Source of the DNA: Microbulbifer variabilis ATCC 700307
Lineage (GTDB): Bacteria > Pseudomonadota > Gammaproteobacteria > Pseudomonadales > Cellvibrionaceae
Assembly (NCBI RefSeq): GCF_000380565.1
Contig: NZ_AQYJ01000028.1
Coordinates: 62,001 to 126,000 of the forward strand
DNA: 64,000 nt
Direction of reading: 5' to 3'
This document shows positions 7,875-15,988 of the stretch, in pieces (the first letter of the stretch is position 1; every line of letters starts with the position of its first letter). Under the pieces are notes generated by a model. That model had not been told where the DNA came from. It searched no databases and worked only from the letters and a program-made list of their open reading frames with translations. The translations under genes were made by a program, and so were the position numbers.

Positions 7875-10490
7875 ATGAAATTTTTGCGTGCAGTGCCACT
7901 ATTGCTGTTCGTGGCCGCTTGTAGTGGTGGTGGCAACTCCTCAAGTGGTGGAGAACAGGCGGAAGATCCAGTAGTGGTGGATTACCCTATTGCCTTTGTG
8001 CGTCGTCAACTTAATAAGGATGATGAAGGGGCTCTGGAGCCAGACAGCGTATACCAACCCCAGGATTTTTTCCCCGGTGCTGAGCTGGTTCTGAAGGATC
8101 GCGCTACAGCGAGTGCTGCTGAGACGGTAATTACCGCAGAGATTTTTATCGGCGATTACGATGTTAAAGATTTGAATACCTCCGCCGATGGGCAGCGCCT
8201 GATATTCGCAATGCGCGCACCTGAATTGGAGAATGTTGATGACGATGAGCAGCCCACCTGGAATATTTGGTTATATGACCTTGAGACCAAAGAGCTGAAA
8301 AGAGTCATACAGTCCGACCTTATTGCTGAGGAAGGGCAGGATGTTGCCCCGGCTTTTCTGCCAGATGGGCGTATTGTATTTTCATCTAGTCGCCAACGTC
8401 GTGCCCGCGCTTTGTTATTGGATGATAACAAGCCGCAATTTTCTGCTTTGACAGATGATCAGGATGAGCCTGCTTTTGTTTTACATGTGATGGAGGCAGA
8501 TGGCAGTGATATTCGTCAGATCTCTTTCAATCAAAGCCACGATCTTAATCCCACAGTACTGAACAATGGGCGTATCCTGTTTAATCGCTGGGATAATGCC
8601 GCCGGTGTAGACCGTTTAAGTCTCTATACCATTAAACCAGATGGTAGTGATCTGTCTTTCTATTATGGTTATCACAGCCAGGAAACCGGCACCGAAAATT
8701 CTACTGCCACTTTCTCCAGGCCGCGTGAGATGCCAGATGGACGTTTACTGGTAAACCTGCGTTCGCCCGCAGGAATAAGTTACGGCGGCGATCTGGTAGC
8801 TATCGATGGGGTAAATTACAGCGAAGCCTACAGTGAAGCCGGTGGTGAGGGTGAGCTGGTTGGCCAGTCCTCTGTCTCATTTGCTGAGGTTGTTACTGAT
8901 GGGACACTCTCTCCCCATGGCACATTCTCCACAGCTTGGCCTTTCTACGATGGTACCAGCAGACTGTTGGTATCTTGGAGCGAATGTCGCATTGTGGAGG
9001 AAGAGACGGAGCTGCTGCGTCCTTGTCCGGAAAGTTTGGAGGGTGAAGAGGAGCTGGTATTAGCTGATCCTCTTTACGGCTTGTGGATCTATGATTATGA
9101 GGCCGGTACCCAATTGCCAATTATTGTCGCAAAAGAAGGCATAATGATCTCCGAGGGGGTGACTCTGGAGCCCCGTACAGAGCCAGCTTATATTCCTGAC
9201 CCAATTCCCGGGGTGGATGTGGATGGCGATCTGGTGCAGGAATCTGTGGGTATTTTGGATATCCGTAGCGTCTACGATTTTGATGGTGAGGATATAGCCG
9301 GAATAGAAGTGCTCGCTGATCCGGCTTTGACCAGCGCTGATGAACGTCCCGCGCGTTTCCTGCGTATTGTAAAAGCTGTAGCGATTCCAGATGATGACAT
9401 TCTGGATTTTGATGGCTCGGCATTTGGTCGTAACCGTAGCCAGGGTATGCGCGAAATCCTGGGGTATACGCCTATCCAACCGGATGGTTCGGTACGAGTC
9501 AAAATACCTGCCGATATTCCCTTTGCAATTTCAGTGGTAGATGCCGAGGGCAGGAGAATTTTTGAGCAGCACAATAACTGGTTGCAGTTACGGTCCGGTG
9601 AGGTACGCAGCTGTGTGGGCTGCCATACCAGTGAGAGTGAAAATGCTCATGGTCGCGTGGATATGCAGCTGGAATCTGCCTGGAGTGGGGCACCAACCTC
9701 TGCGGCGCCTTTCGCTAATACTGAGCCTGCGCTACAAGCGGAAATGGGTGAAACCATGGCGCAGTTATTGGCTCGGGTTATTGGAGAGGCTGGATTAACA
9801 GGAGACGTACAGTTTTCTGACGTGTGGACCGATCCAGCAGTTCGTGCCAAAGATACTGATGTTTCTCTGGCTTACGCTGATTTATTGACTGAAATCCCTG
9901 CACCGCTGGCCTGCCTGGATAATTGGGATAGCAGTTGTCGTAGTGTTATTCACTACGAACAGCATATCCAGCCAATCTGGGAGCTGCCACGCCAAGTTGT
10001 AGATAATGTCGGCACGGTGATTAGTGATAACACCTGTACTGCCTGTCACTCACCATTAGATGCCGCTGGCGCTACGCGAGTTCCTGCTGCGCAACTGGAT
10101 CTGACCGCCAGTGCATCCATTGTGAACGATGCTTGGTTTACCTCCTATGCCGAACTGCTGGTTGATAGTCCTATCTTGGATCTTGTCGATGGAATTTTAA
10201 CTCCGCGGCTGAGACAGGAGACGGATAATCAGGGTAATCCGGTATTTGAAACTGATGAAGATGGCAATTTAATACTTGATGCCAATGGTGATCCTATTCC
10301 GGTGATGGTCGTTGTAACAAGTACTTCAGTTCTGGCTGATACTGCAGCAGAAAGTACGTTTTTCACAGTGTTCTCCTCCGGGGGGGCGCACGCAGGTTAC
10401 TTGCAGCCGGCAGAATTACGCCTGATTGCTGAATGGTTGGATATCGGCGCTCAGTACTATAACGATCCTTTTGCTGCACCGGCTGACTGA
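7875..10490 (+). CDS. HzsA-like dihaem lipoprotein with beta-propeller repeats
   Basis: This 871-residue protein starts with a lipoprotein signal (FVAACSGGG, lipid Cys at about 16) and a Ser/Gly linker. Residues about 90-300 contain repeated DG(R/Q).(I/L).F/V strands (DGQRLIFAMR, DGRIVFSSSR, NNGRILFNRW, DGRLLVNLR) typical of a TolB/PD40-like propeller. That resembles the middle domain of the hydrazine synthase alpha subunit. CxxCH sites occur at about C580 (CVGCH) and C721 (CTACH). True hydrazine synthase belongs to anammox bacteria and needs partner subunits that are absent here, so hydrazine chemistry is not claimed. It is the first and largest gene of the right arm and probably the catalytic or electron-accepting component. 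Substrate is unknown. Confidence 0.8.
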   Translation: MKFLRAVPLLLFVAACSGGGNSSSGGEQAEDPVVVDYPIAFVRRQLNKDDEGALEPDSVYQPQDFFPGAELVLKDRATASAAETVITAEIFIGDYDVKDLNTSADGQRLIFAMRAPELENVDDDEQPTWNIWLYDLETKELKRVIQSDLIAEEGQDVAPAFLPDGRIVFSSSRQRRARALLLDDNKPQFSALTDDQDEPAFVLHVMEADGSDIRQISFNQSHDLNPTVLNNGRILFNRWDNAAGVDRLSLYTIKPDGSDLSFYYGYHSQETGTENSTATFSRPREMPDGRLLVNLRSPAGISYGGDLVAIDGVNYSEAYSEAGGEGELVGQSSVSFAEVVTDGTLSPHGTFSTAWPFYDGTSRLLVSWSECRIVEEETELLRPCPESLEGEEELVLADPLYGLWIYDYEAGTQLPIIVAKEGIMISEGVTLEPRTEPAYIPDPIPGVDVDGDLVQESVGILDIRSVYDFDGEDIAGIEVLADPALTSADERPARFLRIVKAVAIPDDDILDFDGSAFGRNRSQGMREILGYTPIQPDGSVRVKIPADIPFAISVVDAEGRRIFEQHNNWLQLRSGEVRSCVGCHTSESENAHGRVDMQLESAWSGAPTSAAPFANTEPALQAEMGETMAQLLARVIGEAGLTGDVQFSDVWTDPAVRAKDTDVSLAYADLLTEIPAPLACLDNWDSSCRSVIHYEQHIQPIWELPRQVVDNVGTVISDNTCTACHSPLDAAGATRVPAAQLDLTASASIVNDAWFTSYAELLVDSPILDLVDGILTPRLRQETDNQGNPVFETDEDGNLILDANGDPIPVMVVVTSTSVLADTAAESTFFTVFSSGGAHAGYLQPAELRLIAEWLDIGAQYYNDPFAAPAD

Positions 10491-10493
10491 TCC

Positions 10494-11387
10494 ATGTCCA
10501 TTATTAAGAAATACTTTTTTATTTTCTCTCTACTATTGGGAGCCAACTTACTTTCAGTTTTCGCGTTTGCAGAAGGGAGTGAAGTGGCGCAAGTGGTCGA
10601 GGGTGTGGAGGTGGAAATATCTTCGGGAAAGGTACCTGGGGAATTCCCGGCAGAAGAAGAAAACCCGGAGCCGATAATTCCCGTTGCTATTGATGTGATG
10701 GGCGATATACCTGATGACGCTGAACGGGTTACCGTTGGTAATGCGTTTATCAATATTTATCGAGGGCCTGGCCGAGGCTATCCGATTTTTCATGTGGCTG
10801 AATATGGTGAAAAAATCTGGCTGCTTAAGCGCCGTACCGACTGGGTAAAAGTATTGGCGTCGCGCAATAAAACCGGTTGGGTAAGAGTTGCGGATCTGCA
10901 GGAAATTTATGGTGAGGAGGGTGAGTTGGTACGGGTTCCCCTACCAGATTTCAGGGATGTGGAAGCGGGTTACTTTTATTTGGGTTTTTCCTACGGCGAT
11001 TTTGCAGGTGCCAACTCCTTGGGAACAACACTCGGCTACCAGTTTACCTCTAATTTGGCTACTGAATTGCGTGCTACTCAAGCAGTTGGTAAATTTTCTG
11101 ATAGCCAAGTGTATCAAATGGCAGTACTACACCAGCCGTTCCCACGCTGGCGACTATCTCCTTATTTTTTTCTTGGTGCCGGCCTGAATATCACATCACC
11201 CAACGCGACTATTATCGCAACTGAAGATCGCCAGGACACAGTAATGCTGGCGGGCATAGGGATAAAAAATTATCTATCGCGCCGCTTTGCCGTTAAGGCG
11301 GAATACACGAATCACTACCTGCTCACCTCGCGGGAAAATAATCAGGAGATAGTCGAGTGGAAACTTGGTTTCGACGTATATCTGTAG
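10494..11387 (+). CDS. SH3b-domain protein with outer-membrane beta-barrel-like C-terminus
   Basis: This 297-residue protein starts 3 bases after the upstream stop, so it is translationally coupled. A signal peptide ends near residue 26 (FAFA-EG). An acidic Pro/Glu-rich linker leads to a bacterial SH3 domain (about 78-135) recognisable from VGNAFINIYRGPG, a GEKIWLLKRRTDWVKV strand pair and KTGWVRVADL. The C-terminal 140 residues alternate polar and hydrophobic positions (AGYFYLGFSYGDFAG, LRATQAVGKF, AVKAEYTNHYLL) and end in a VYL-type C-terminus, as in a small eight-stranded barrel. It may anchor the HzsA-like protein to peptidoglycan and the outer membrane. Domain calls come from pattern; the role is inferred. 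Confidence 0.78.
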   Translation: MSIIKKYFFIFSLLLGANLLSVFAFAEGSEVAQVVEGVEVEISSGKVPGEFPAEEENPEPIIPVAIDVMGDIPDDAERVTVGNAFINIYRGPGRGYPIFHVAEYGEKIWLLKRRTDWVKVLASRNKTGWVRVADLQEIYGEEGELVRVPLPDFRDVEAGYFYLGFSYGDFAGANSLGTTLGYQFTSNLATELRATQAVGKFSDSQVYQMAVLHQPFPRWRLSPYFFLGAGLNITSPNATIIATEDRQDTVMLAGIGIKNYLSRRFAVKAEYTNHYLLTSRENNQEIVEWKLGFDVYL

Positions 11388-12010
11388 GCACAGCAACCTT
11401 ATCCGCACTATTCAGTGCTCATGCCTGTGTTGCCCAACAAGGTGAGGAAGTTATAACAGATATTGTCTCTCCAGATTTGGAGCGTCGCGAGGTACGTGAT
11501 GCACTGATAGACAGTGAGAATATTGAACTGGGTGTCTTTGCCGGGGTTATCAATGTAGAAGATTTTGGCTCCAATGCCCTCTATGGCACGTCAGTTTCTT
11601 ACCATATTACTGAAGATTTCTTTATGGAAGGCACTTATGCGCAGACTGAGTTGGGTGAATCCAGCTTTGAGCGTTTAAGTGGTGCCGCTCCTTTGTTGAC
11701 CGATGAACAACGGGAGCTGAGCTATTACAACTTTTCTTTAGGTTGGAATATTTTTCAAGGGGAATACTTTATTTCTGATGACTGGGCATTTAATACTGAT
11801 TTTTATCTGGTGAGTGGTGCAGGTAATACCTCTTTTGCCGATGAAGAGCACTTTACTTATAACTTCGGTGCCGGAGTGCGCTTATTGGCAAATGATTGGT
11901 TAGCATTACGCTTTGATGTGCGTGATCACGTATTTGAACACGAATTATTTGGTGAGGCGCAAACTACTCATAACCTATCTACCCAATTGGGACTTACTGT
12001 ATTTTTCTGA
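11357..12010 (+). CDS. Outer-membrane beta-barrel protein
   Basis: This 217-residue protein probably starts at a GTG that overlaps the previous gene by 31 bases and is preceded by an AGGAG ribosome binding site about 8 bases away. A signal peptide ends near HACVAQ (about residue 26). The mature part has alternating amphipathic strands (ALYGTSVSYHIT, SYYNFSLGWNIF, YNFGAGVRLLA, LALRFDVRDHVFE) and ends in a terminal Phe (GLTVFF), the usual assembly signal of outer-membrane barrels. It resembles the barrel half of the upstream gene, so the pair may be paralogous. A role as a porin-like or structural barrel for the redox complex is inferred. Confidence 0.78.
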   Translation: METWFRRISVGTATLSALFSAHACVAQQGEEVITDIVSPDLERREVRDALIDSENIELGVFAGVINVEDFGSNALYGTSVSYHITEDFFMEGTYAQTELGESSFERLSGAAPLLTDEQRELSYYNFSLGWNIFQGEYFISDDWAFNTDFYLVSGAGNTSFADEEHFTYNFGAGVRLLANDWLALRFDVRDHVFEHELFGEAQTTHNLSTQLGLTVFF

Positions 12011-12043
12011 TTGTTTTAAAAATTAACAATAAGGATTTTTTAT

Positions 12044-12520
12044 ATGTTAAGAATTGTTGCTGTATTTGCGCTGCTTGTATTTTCGACAGGCGCCAGTGCT
12101 TCTGAGCCTTCTAAAGACTTTACTTTAGCTTCTAATCAAGGTGCGAACCTGCGTTTGGCGGAGCAGCGTGGTGAGGTGATTATGCTGAATTTTTGGGCAT
12201 CCTGGTGTGGGCCCTGCCGTCAGGAGATGCCTTTGCTGGACCAGTTGCACGAGCGTTATTCCGCGGCTGGATTCCAAGTCTGGGGTGTAAATGTGGATGC
12301 ACACCGATCTGATGCAGAGAAGTTATTGGGAAAAATACCGGTGGATTTCCCCATTTTATTCGATAGCACCAGTGAGGTGAGCAAAATGTATGGTATTGAC
12401 GCTATGCCGAGCACGGTTTTTATAGATAGAGATGGGAATGTTCGTCATATCCATAAAGGCTATCGTGATGGCGATGAAGCGGCATATAAGAAAATCATTA
12501 AGGAATTAATCCGGGAGTAA
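12044..12520 (+). CDS. TlpA-like periplasmic thioredoxin
   Basis: This 158-residue protein has a signal peptide ending at ASAS (about residue 20). A thioredoxin fold follows, with the active site WCGPC (Trp54, Cys55, Cys58) after MLNFWAS and the cis-proline region YGIDAMPSTVFID. That is the TlpA/ResA group, which reduces periplasmic disulfides and often prepares apocytochromes for haem ligation. It sits between the barrel genes and the DUF4266 gene and has an AAGGA ribosome binding site. In this locus it could keep CxxCH cysteines, or the C-terminal GCGC cysteines of the DUF4266 protein, reduced. The family call is strong; the partner is inferred. Confidence 0.92.
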   Translation: MLRIVAVFALLVFSTGASASEPSKDFTLASNQGANLRLAEQRGEVIMLNFWASWCGPCRQEMPLLDQLHERYSAAGFQVWGVNVDAHRSDAEKLLGKIPVDFPILFDSTSEVSKMYGIDAMPSTVFIDRDGNVRHIHKGYRDGDEAAYKKIIKELIRE

Positions 12521-12524
12521 TATC

Positions 12525-12743
12525 ATGTTGCGCTACTTGTTGCCGCTGTTGGCGGTATCGCTATTCAGTGGTTGCACAGTAACGCCCTGGGTGGCTCCTT
12601 ACGAGCGTCAGTACCTGGCGGATCCAATTATGGGTTTTGAGAGAGATCCAGTTGCCGCCAGCTACATGAACCATGTGTATGAAGCCCGGGAAGCGGCTAG
12701 GGGAGCGGAAGGTGGTAGTGGAGGCGGATGTGGTTGTAACTAA
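12525..12743 (+). CDS. DUF4266 small lipoprotein with C-terminal Gly/Cys tail
   Basis: This 72-residue protein has a lipoprotein signal with lipobox (LFSGC, lipid Cys at about 17). A conserved-looking core of DUF4266 type follows (APYERQYLADPIMGF, then a helical AASYMNHVYEAREAA). It ends in GGSGGGCGCN. Two closely spaced cysteines in a glycine run are unusual and suggest metal binding, thiol redox chemistry or covalent modification. The gene starts 4 bases after tlpA and overlaps the next gene: the codons for the glycine tail carry the GGAGG ribosome binding site of the DUF3570 gene. To my knowledge DUF4266 genes commonly neighbour DUF3570 and apbE genes; no biochemical function is known to me. 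Confidence 0.85.
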   Translation: MLRYLLPLLAVSLFSGCTVTPWVAPYERQYLADPIMGFERDPVAASYMNHVYEAREAARGAEGGSGGGCGCN

Positions 12744-13890
12744 ATTGTTGCGTTATTGCCTTGCTTTAGGGTTAATTTTCCCCATTTATGCTTCTGCTGC
12801 TGTGTTACCTGAGGAGCGAGCTGATAACCTGTATCATGCCTATAGTGGCGGGGGGGTTACCATAGATGGCCCCTCGGTGTTGATTCGTAAAAATATTGGC
12901 AACAATGTCTCCTTTTCCGCAAATTACTATGTGGATATGATTTCCGGGGCCTCAATTGATGTTGAGGCAACTGCTAGTGAATATACTGAAAGGCGTGATC
13001 AGTACTCTCTCGGGGTGGACTATTTGGTGGATAAAACCACCATTAATTTCGGCTATACCAATAGCTCGGAGAGTGATTATGAGGCGCAAACAGTTGGCTT
13101 TGGTATTAGTCAGGGATTCTTTGGAGACTTGAGTACTATTGATCTACGTGTCAGCTATGGTAGTGATGAAGTATTTCGCAATGATGATGAGTATTTTTCT
13201 GATGAAGCCCAACACCGCCGCTATGGGGTGAGCTGGAATCAGATTCTTACACAAAAATTAATTGCTGAATTAAGCGTAGAGACGGTCACCGATGAAGGTT
13301 ATCTTAATAATCCTTACAGAACGGTGCGTTTTCTTGATCCAACAGTTTCGCAGGGATTTAGTTATCAACCTGAAAACTATCCAAGGACCAGAAATAGTGA
13401 TGCGGCAGCTATTAGGTTAAAATATCGATTACCTTACCGTGCATCAATAAAAGGTGAGTATCGCCGCTATGCGGATAGCTGGGGAATAACTGCGGATAAT
13501 GTCGAGTTTCGTTACACCCACCCGCTAGAAGAGCAGGATGAATGGATCCTTGAAGGTAAGATACGCTATTACCAGCAAACCAGCGCTGATTTTTATAGCG
13601 ACTTGTTTCCCTATTCGAATGCTACCAATTTCCGAGCACGTGACAAAGAATTGAGTAACTATACCACGCTAGCACTGGGCGTAGGTGTATCTTATGAATT
13701 GCCACAACGCTGGTCCCTGCTAAATCGCAGGAATACTATAAACTTATATTGGGATCATATCCTGTTTGACTACGAGGATTTCCTCGATGTTACGGTGCAT
13801 GGTGATAGTACGGCTATTACTCCGGGAAGTGAACCTGCCTATAGTTTTTCAGCCAATGTAATCCGCCTGTTCTGGACGGTACGTATCTGA
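12730..13890 (+). CDS. DUF3570 outer-membrane barrel with a predicted FMN-attachment motif
   Basis: I chose the GTG at 12730, which follows GGAGG (12720-12724) and gives a 386-residue protein; a longer frame opens further upstream. A signal peptide ends near YASA (about residue 23). The rest is rich in amphipathic beta-strands with short turns on one side and long polar loops on the other, as in a large outer-membrane barrel of the DUF3570 family. Residues 69-75 read DMISGAS, an exact match to the ApbE flavinylation consensus D-x-x-(S/T)-G-A-(S/T). They lie in the first long loop, predicted to be extracellular. The gene ends the right arm and overlaps DUF4266. Family call is strong; flavinylation is predicted. 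Confidence 0.87.
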   Translation: MVVTKLLRYCLALGLIFPIYASAAVLPEERADNLYHAYSGGGVTIDGPSVLIRKNIGNNVSFSANYYVDMISGASIDVEATASEYTERRDQYSLGVDYLVDKTTINFGYTNSSESDYEAQTVGFGISQGFFGDLSTIDLRVSYGSDEVFRNDDEYFSDEAQHRRYGVSWNQILTQKLIAELSVETVTDEGYLNNPYRTVRFLDPTVSQGFSYQPENYPRTRNSDAAAIRLKYRLPYRASIKGEYRRYADSWGITADNVEFRYTHPLEEQDEWILEGKIRYYQQTSADFYSDLFPYSNATNFRARDKELSNYTTLALGVGVSYELPQRWSLLNRRNTINLYWDHILFDYEDFLDVTVHGDSTAITPGSEPAYSFSANVIRLFWTVRI

Positions 13891-13916
13891 TATTAATGGC
13901 CCTCAACTAAGTGTGA

Positions 13917-13948
13917 CATTTAAATAGAGCTTCATCACCATTTAAATG
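13917..13948. repeat. AT-rich inverted repeat after the redox locus
   Basis: CATTTAAAT (13917-13925) and ATTTAAATG (13940-13948) form perfect arms 26 bases after the DUF3570 stop. This may be a 3' hairpin closing the right-arm transcript. It lacks GC pairs and a U-run, so terminator function is doubtful. Confidence 0.4.
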
Positions 13949-14167
13949 TATTAAGTATGGGGCCTCTTTTTCCATTGATATCATTTTTCTCAATCACTTA
14001 AAATTCATATCATATAGCTCAAAGCATATGATTGTTTTTTTCAGGTGCTTTCATACTCTTGGTTTCTTTGCGTTTTGACATTATCTTTTCCTATGCTAAA
14101 TGTGCCCGCAGGGTAATTCTGGGGCATTATGTGATGCGGACAACAAATTAAAACATAGAGTCAGTTT

Positions 14168-14800
14168 GTGGCTTATATGGCGAGAAAGATACCTAGAAAA
14201 ATTATCTTTATTGGTTCCAGTTCTGTCTATGGAAAAGGAGATTCAGAACTGGGTGGTTTTGTACAGCGATTTCGCCTTCGCTTTGAAGATTTAAACCCCA
14301 AGAATCTTGTTTATTCTCTCGGTGTGTTTGGTGAGGCGGTGGCCTCGCTTATTGTTAGAGCTTCCCACGAGCTGCCTCTGAGGAGGCCCCATTTAATTGG
14401 AATATATCCCGGGTTCAATGATATCTGCCGGGTAGGAGGAGTAATGGAAGAGACTGCCGTAGCTCTGGACTCATATCGACAAGCTATGTTGCAGCTTTTG
14501 CAAACTTCCAAAATGATCGCTCCAACCTTTGTAATGACCGGTATTCCGTTTGATGAACTCCGGACTACGCCCTTTCACAATAGTGATAGCTATTTTTTTA
14601 GATCTGATGCCAAGCTTTATACTCAGGTTGTGAGAGAAGTGGCGGCTATAGAAATGATTCCAATATTGGATTTCGATAAATTATGGCGTAACAGGCCACT
14701 GTATAAGCTACTTTCTGAGGATGGTCTTCACGCAAACCCCAGCGGTCATCAGTTACTTTATGAACAAACCTGGGACTTTGTCTGCAAAAATTATCTTTAG
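14168..14800 (+). CDS. SGNH/GDSL-type hydrolase
   Basis: This 210-residue protein starts at GTG 14168, or at ATG 14177 three codons later; neither has a good ribosome binding site. It shows the SGNH blocks: block I as FIGSSSVYG (Ser nucleophile, with the usual Asp of GDS replaced by Ser), block III as GFND and block V as DGLHANPSGH (Asp and His of the triad). No signal peptide is visible, so a cytoplasmic esterase or acyl-hydrolase is likely. Substrate cannot be told. It stands alone, followed by a hairpin terminator (14881-14913). Confidence 0.8.
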   Translation: MAYMARKIPRKIIFIGSSSVYGKGDSELGGFVQRFRLRFEDLNPKNLVYSLGVFGEAVASLIVRASHELPLRRPHLIGIYPGFNDICRVGGVMEETAVALDSYRQAMLQLLQTSKMIAPTFVMTGIPFDELRTTPFHNSDSYFFRSDAKLYTQVVREVAAIEMIPILDFDKLWRNRPLYKLLSEDGLHANPSGHQLLYEQTWDFVCKNYL

Positions 14801-14880
14801 CTTTTCTGTCCACTCTTATCTTTTTTAAAGTTCCCATCCTTTTCTACAAGTACTGGATTATATAAGTACTCAATTGCAGT

Positions 14881-14913
14881 TTTTCTTCGGCTCCCAAAAA
14901 TAGCCGAAGAAAA
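14881..14913. terminator. Hairpin terminator after the SGNH hydrolase gene
   Basis: TTTTCTTCGGCT (14881-14892) pairs perfectly with AGCCGAAGAAAA (14902-14913) around a 9-base loop. A/T runs on both sides suit a factor-independent terminator, possibly working in both directions. Confidence 0.55.
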
Positions 14914-14939
14914 TTATTGAAATACTGTGTGACGATAGT

Positions 14940-15695
14940 ATGGATAGCAAAAAAATTACTGATAAACAAGAATCATTAAATGCTTTATCTTAGGCAATTC
15001 AATGTGCTGAAGAGTATCTATCAAAAATTCGTGAAAGGCGGGTCAGCCCTTCTTGTGAAGCTGTAGCCTGGATACATGTGGATGGCGCTTTTGTTTTATG
15101 AGCGGCGGCTTCTCCTGCTAAAGCTAATTTGACCGCCGATATCGAACTGGCGGATTCATGAGCGGTGTATGGTCACAAGTGGCTGAACACGCCATACGAT
15201 TGTGGCGTGGCAATTTGTCGTGATGCAGGGGCTGTAAACCGGGTTATGACAACTCAGGCGCCTTACTTACAAGCTGGTACAGAACCACCGCCCAAGGATA
15301 TGGTACCGGAATCTTTTCGCTGTGCGCGCGGTGTTGAGGTTTGGGCTGCGATCCGGGAGATGGGAAGTAATCGTGTGGGAGATCTGGTTGAGGGCTGCTG
15401 TTCCTATGCTCAACATTTGGCACAAGGATTAATGGAAATGGGTTATGAGCTGCTCAATGATGTCGTTTTGAATCAGGTTGTGGCCACAATTGGAGGTGAG
15501 AACGACATGCATCGTATCGTGCAAAGAATATAAGATGAGGGAGTATGTTGGTTTGGCACCACAGTCTGGCAGGGAAAATTGGCACTGCGCCTTAGTGTCT
15601 CTTCATGGGCAATAAATAAGAGGGATATTGTCTTATCACTGGAGTCCATTCGCGAGGTAACCAGGGAGACTATAGGCGCAAAATGGAACTTCTAA
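14940..15695 (+). pseudogene. Broken PLP-dependent decarboxylase/aminotransferase
   Basis: One continuous frame from ATG 14940 to TAA 15693-15695 reads as a group II PLP-dependent decarboxylase, interrupted by four in-frame stops. The N-terminal piece (AIQCAEEYLSKIRERRVSP) joins directly to WIHVDGAF, so roughly 150 internal residues are deleted. The cofactor Lys motif survives as YGHKWLNTPYDCG. Two of the stops are TGA at positions where this family has Trp (VL*AAASP and ADS*AVYGHKW). A TAA follows IVQRI and precedes DEGVCWFGTTVWQGK, the usual C-terminal block. With a deletion and four stops it cannot make the enzyme. Confidence 0.85.
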
Positions 15696-15988
15696 TGGAA
15701 TTCGTCTGACTTCCCAAAGCGATAAGGAAGCTTATCCCAGCCTGCGGTCTATTCTTATATAAAGAACTATAGCTATAGATAGGAACTGTAGAAATAGATC
15801 AACACGATATGGATTTGAGGTTATCTGGGGGCTTGAAGATTATGTTTGGCTCCAGATGAAATACAGGGCAGACGACTTTATTTAAGATGACTAAGATAGC
15901 ACTAAAAATCTCCTTTTGACATTCCATCTGACATGGTTTTTCTGTATATAGATTGCACTGTTGCGGGCCAGGGAGGCCCTGGCGAACT

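Noticed and set aside
7875-10490. Hydrazine synthesis as the function of the HzsA-like protein.
   Set aside because: HzsB and HzsC homologs are absent, and only a general layout similarity is seen.
15060-15170. Recoding of TGA as Trp in the decarboxylase remnant.
   Set aside because: Additional TAG and TAA stops and a large deletion show ordinary decay, and other genes in the window use TGA as a normal stop.
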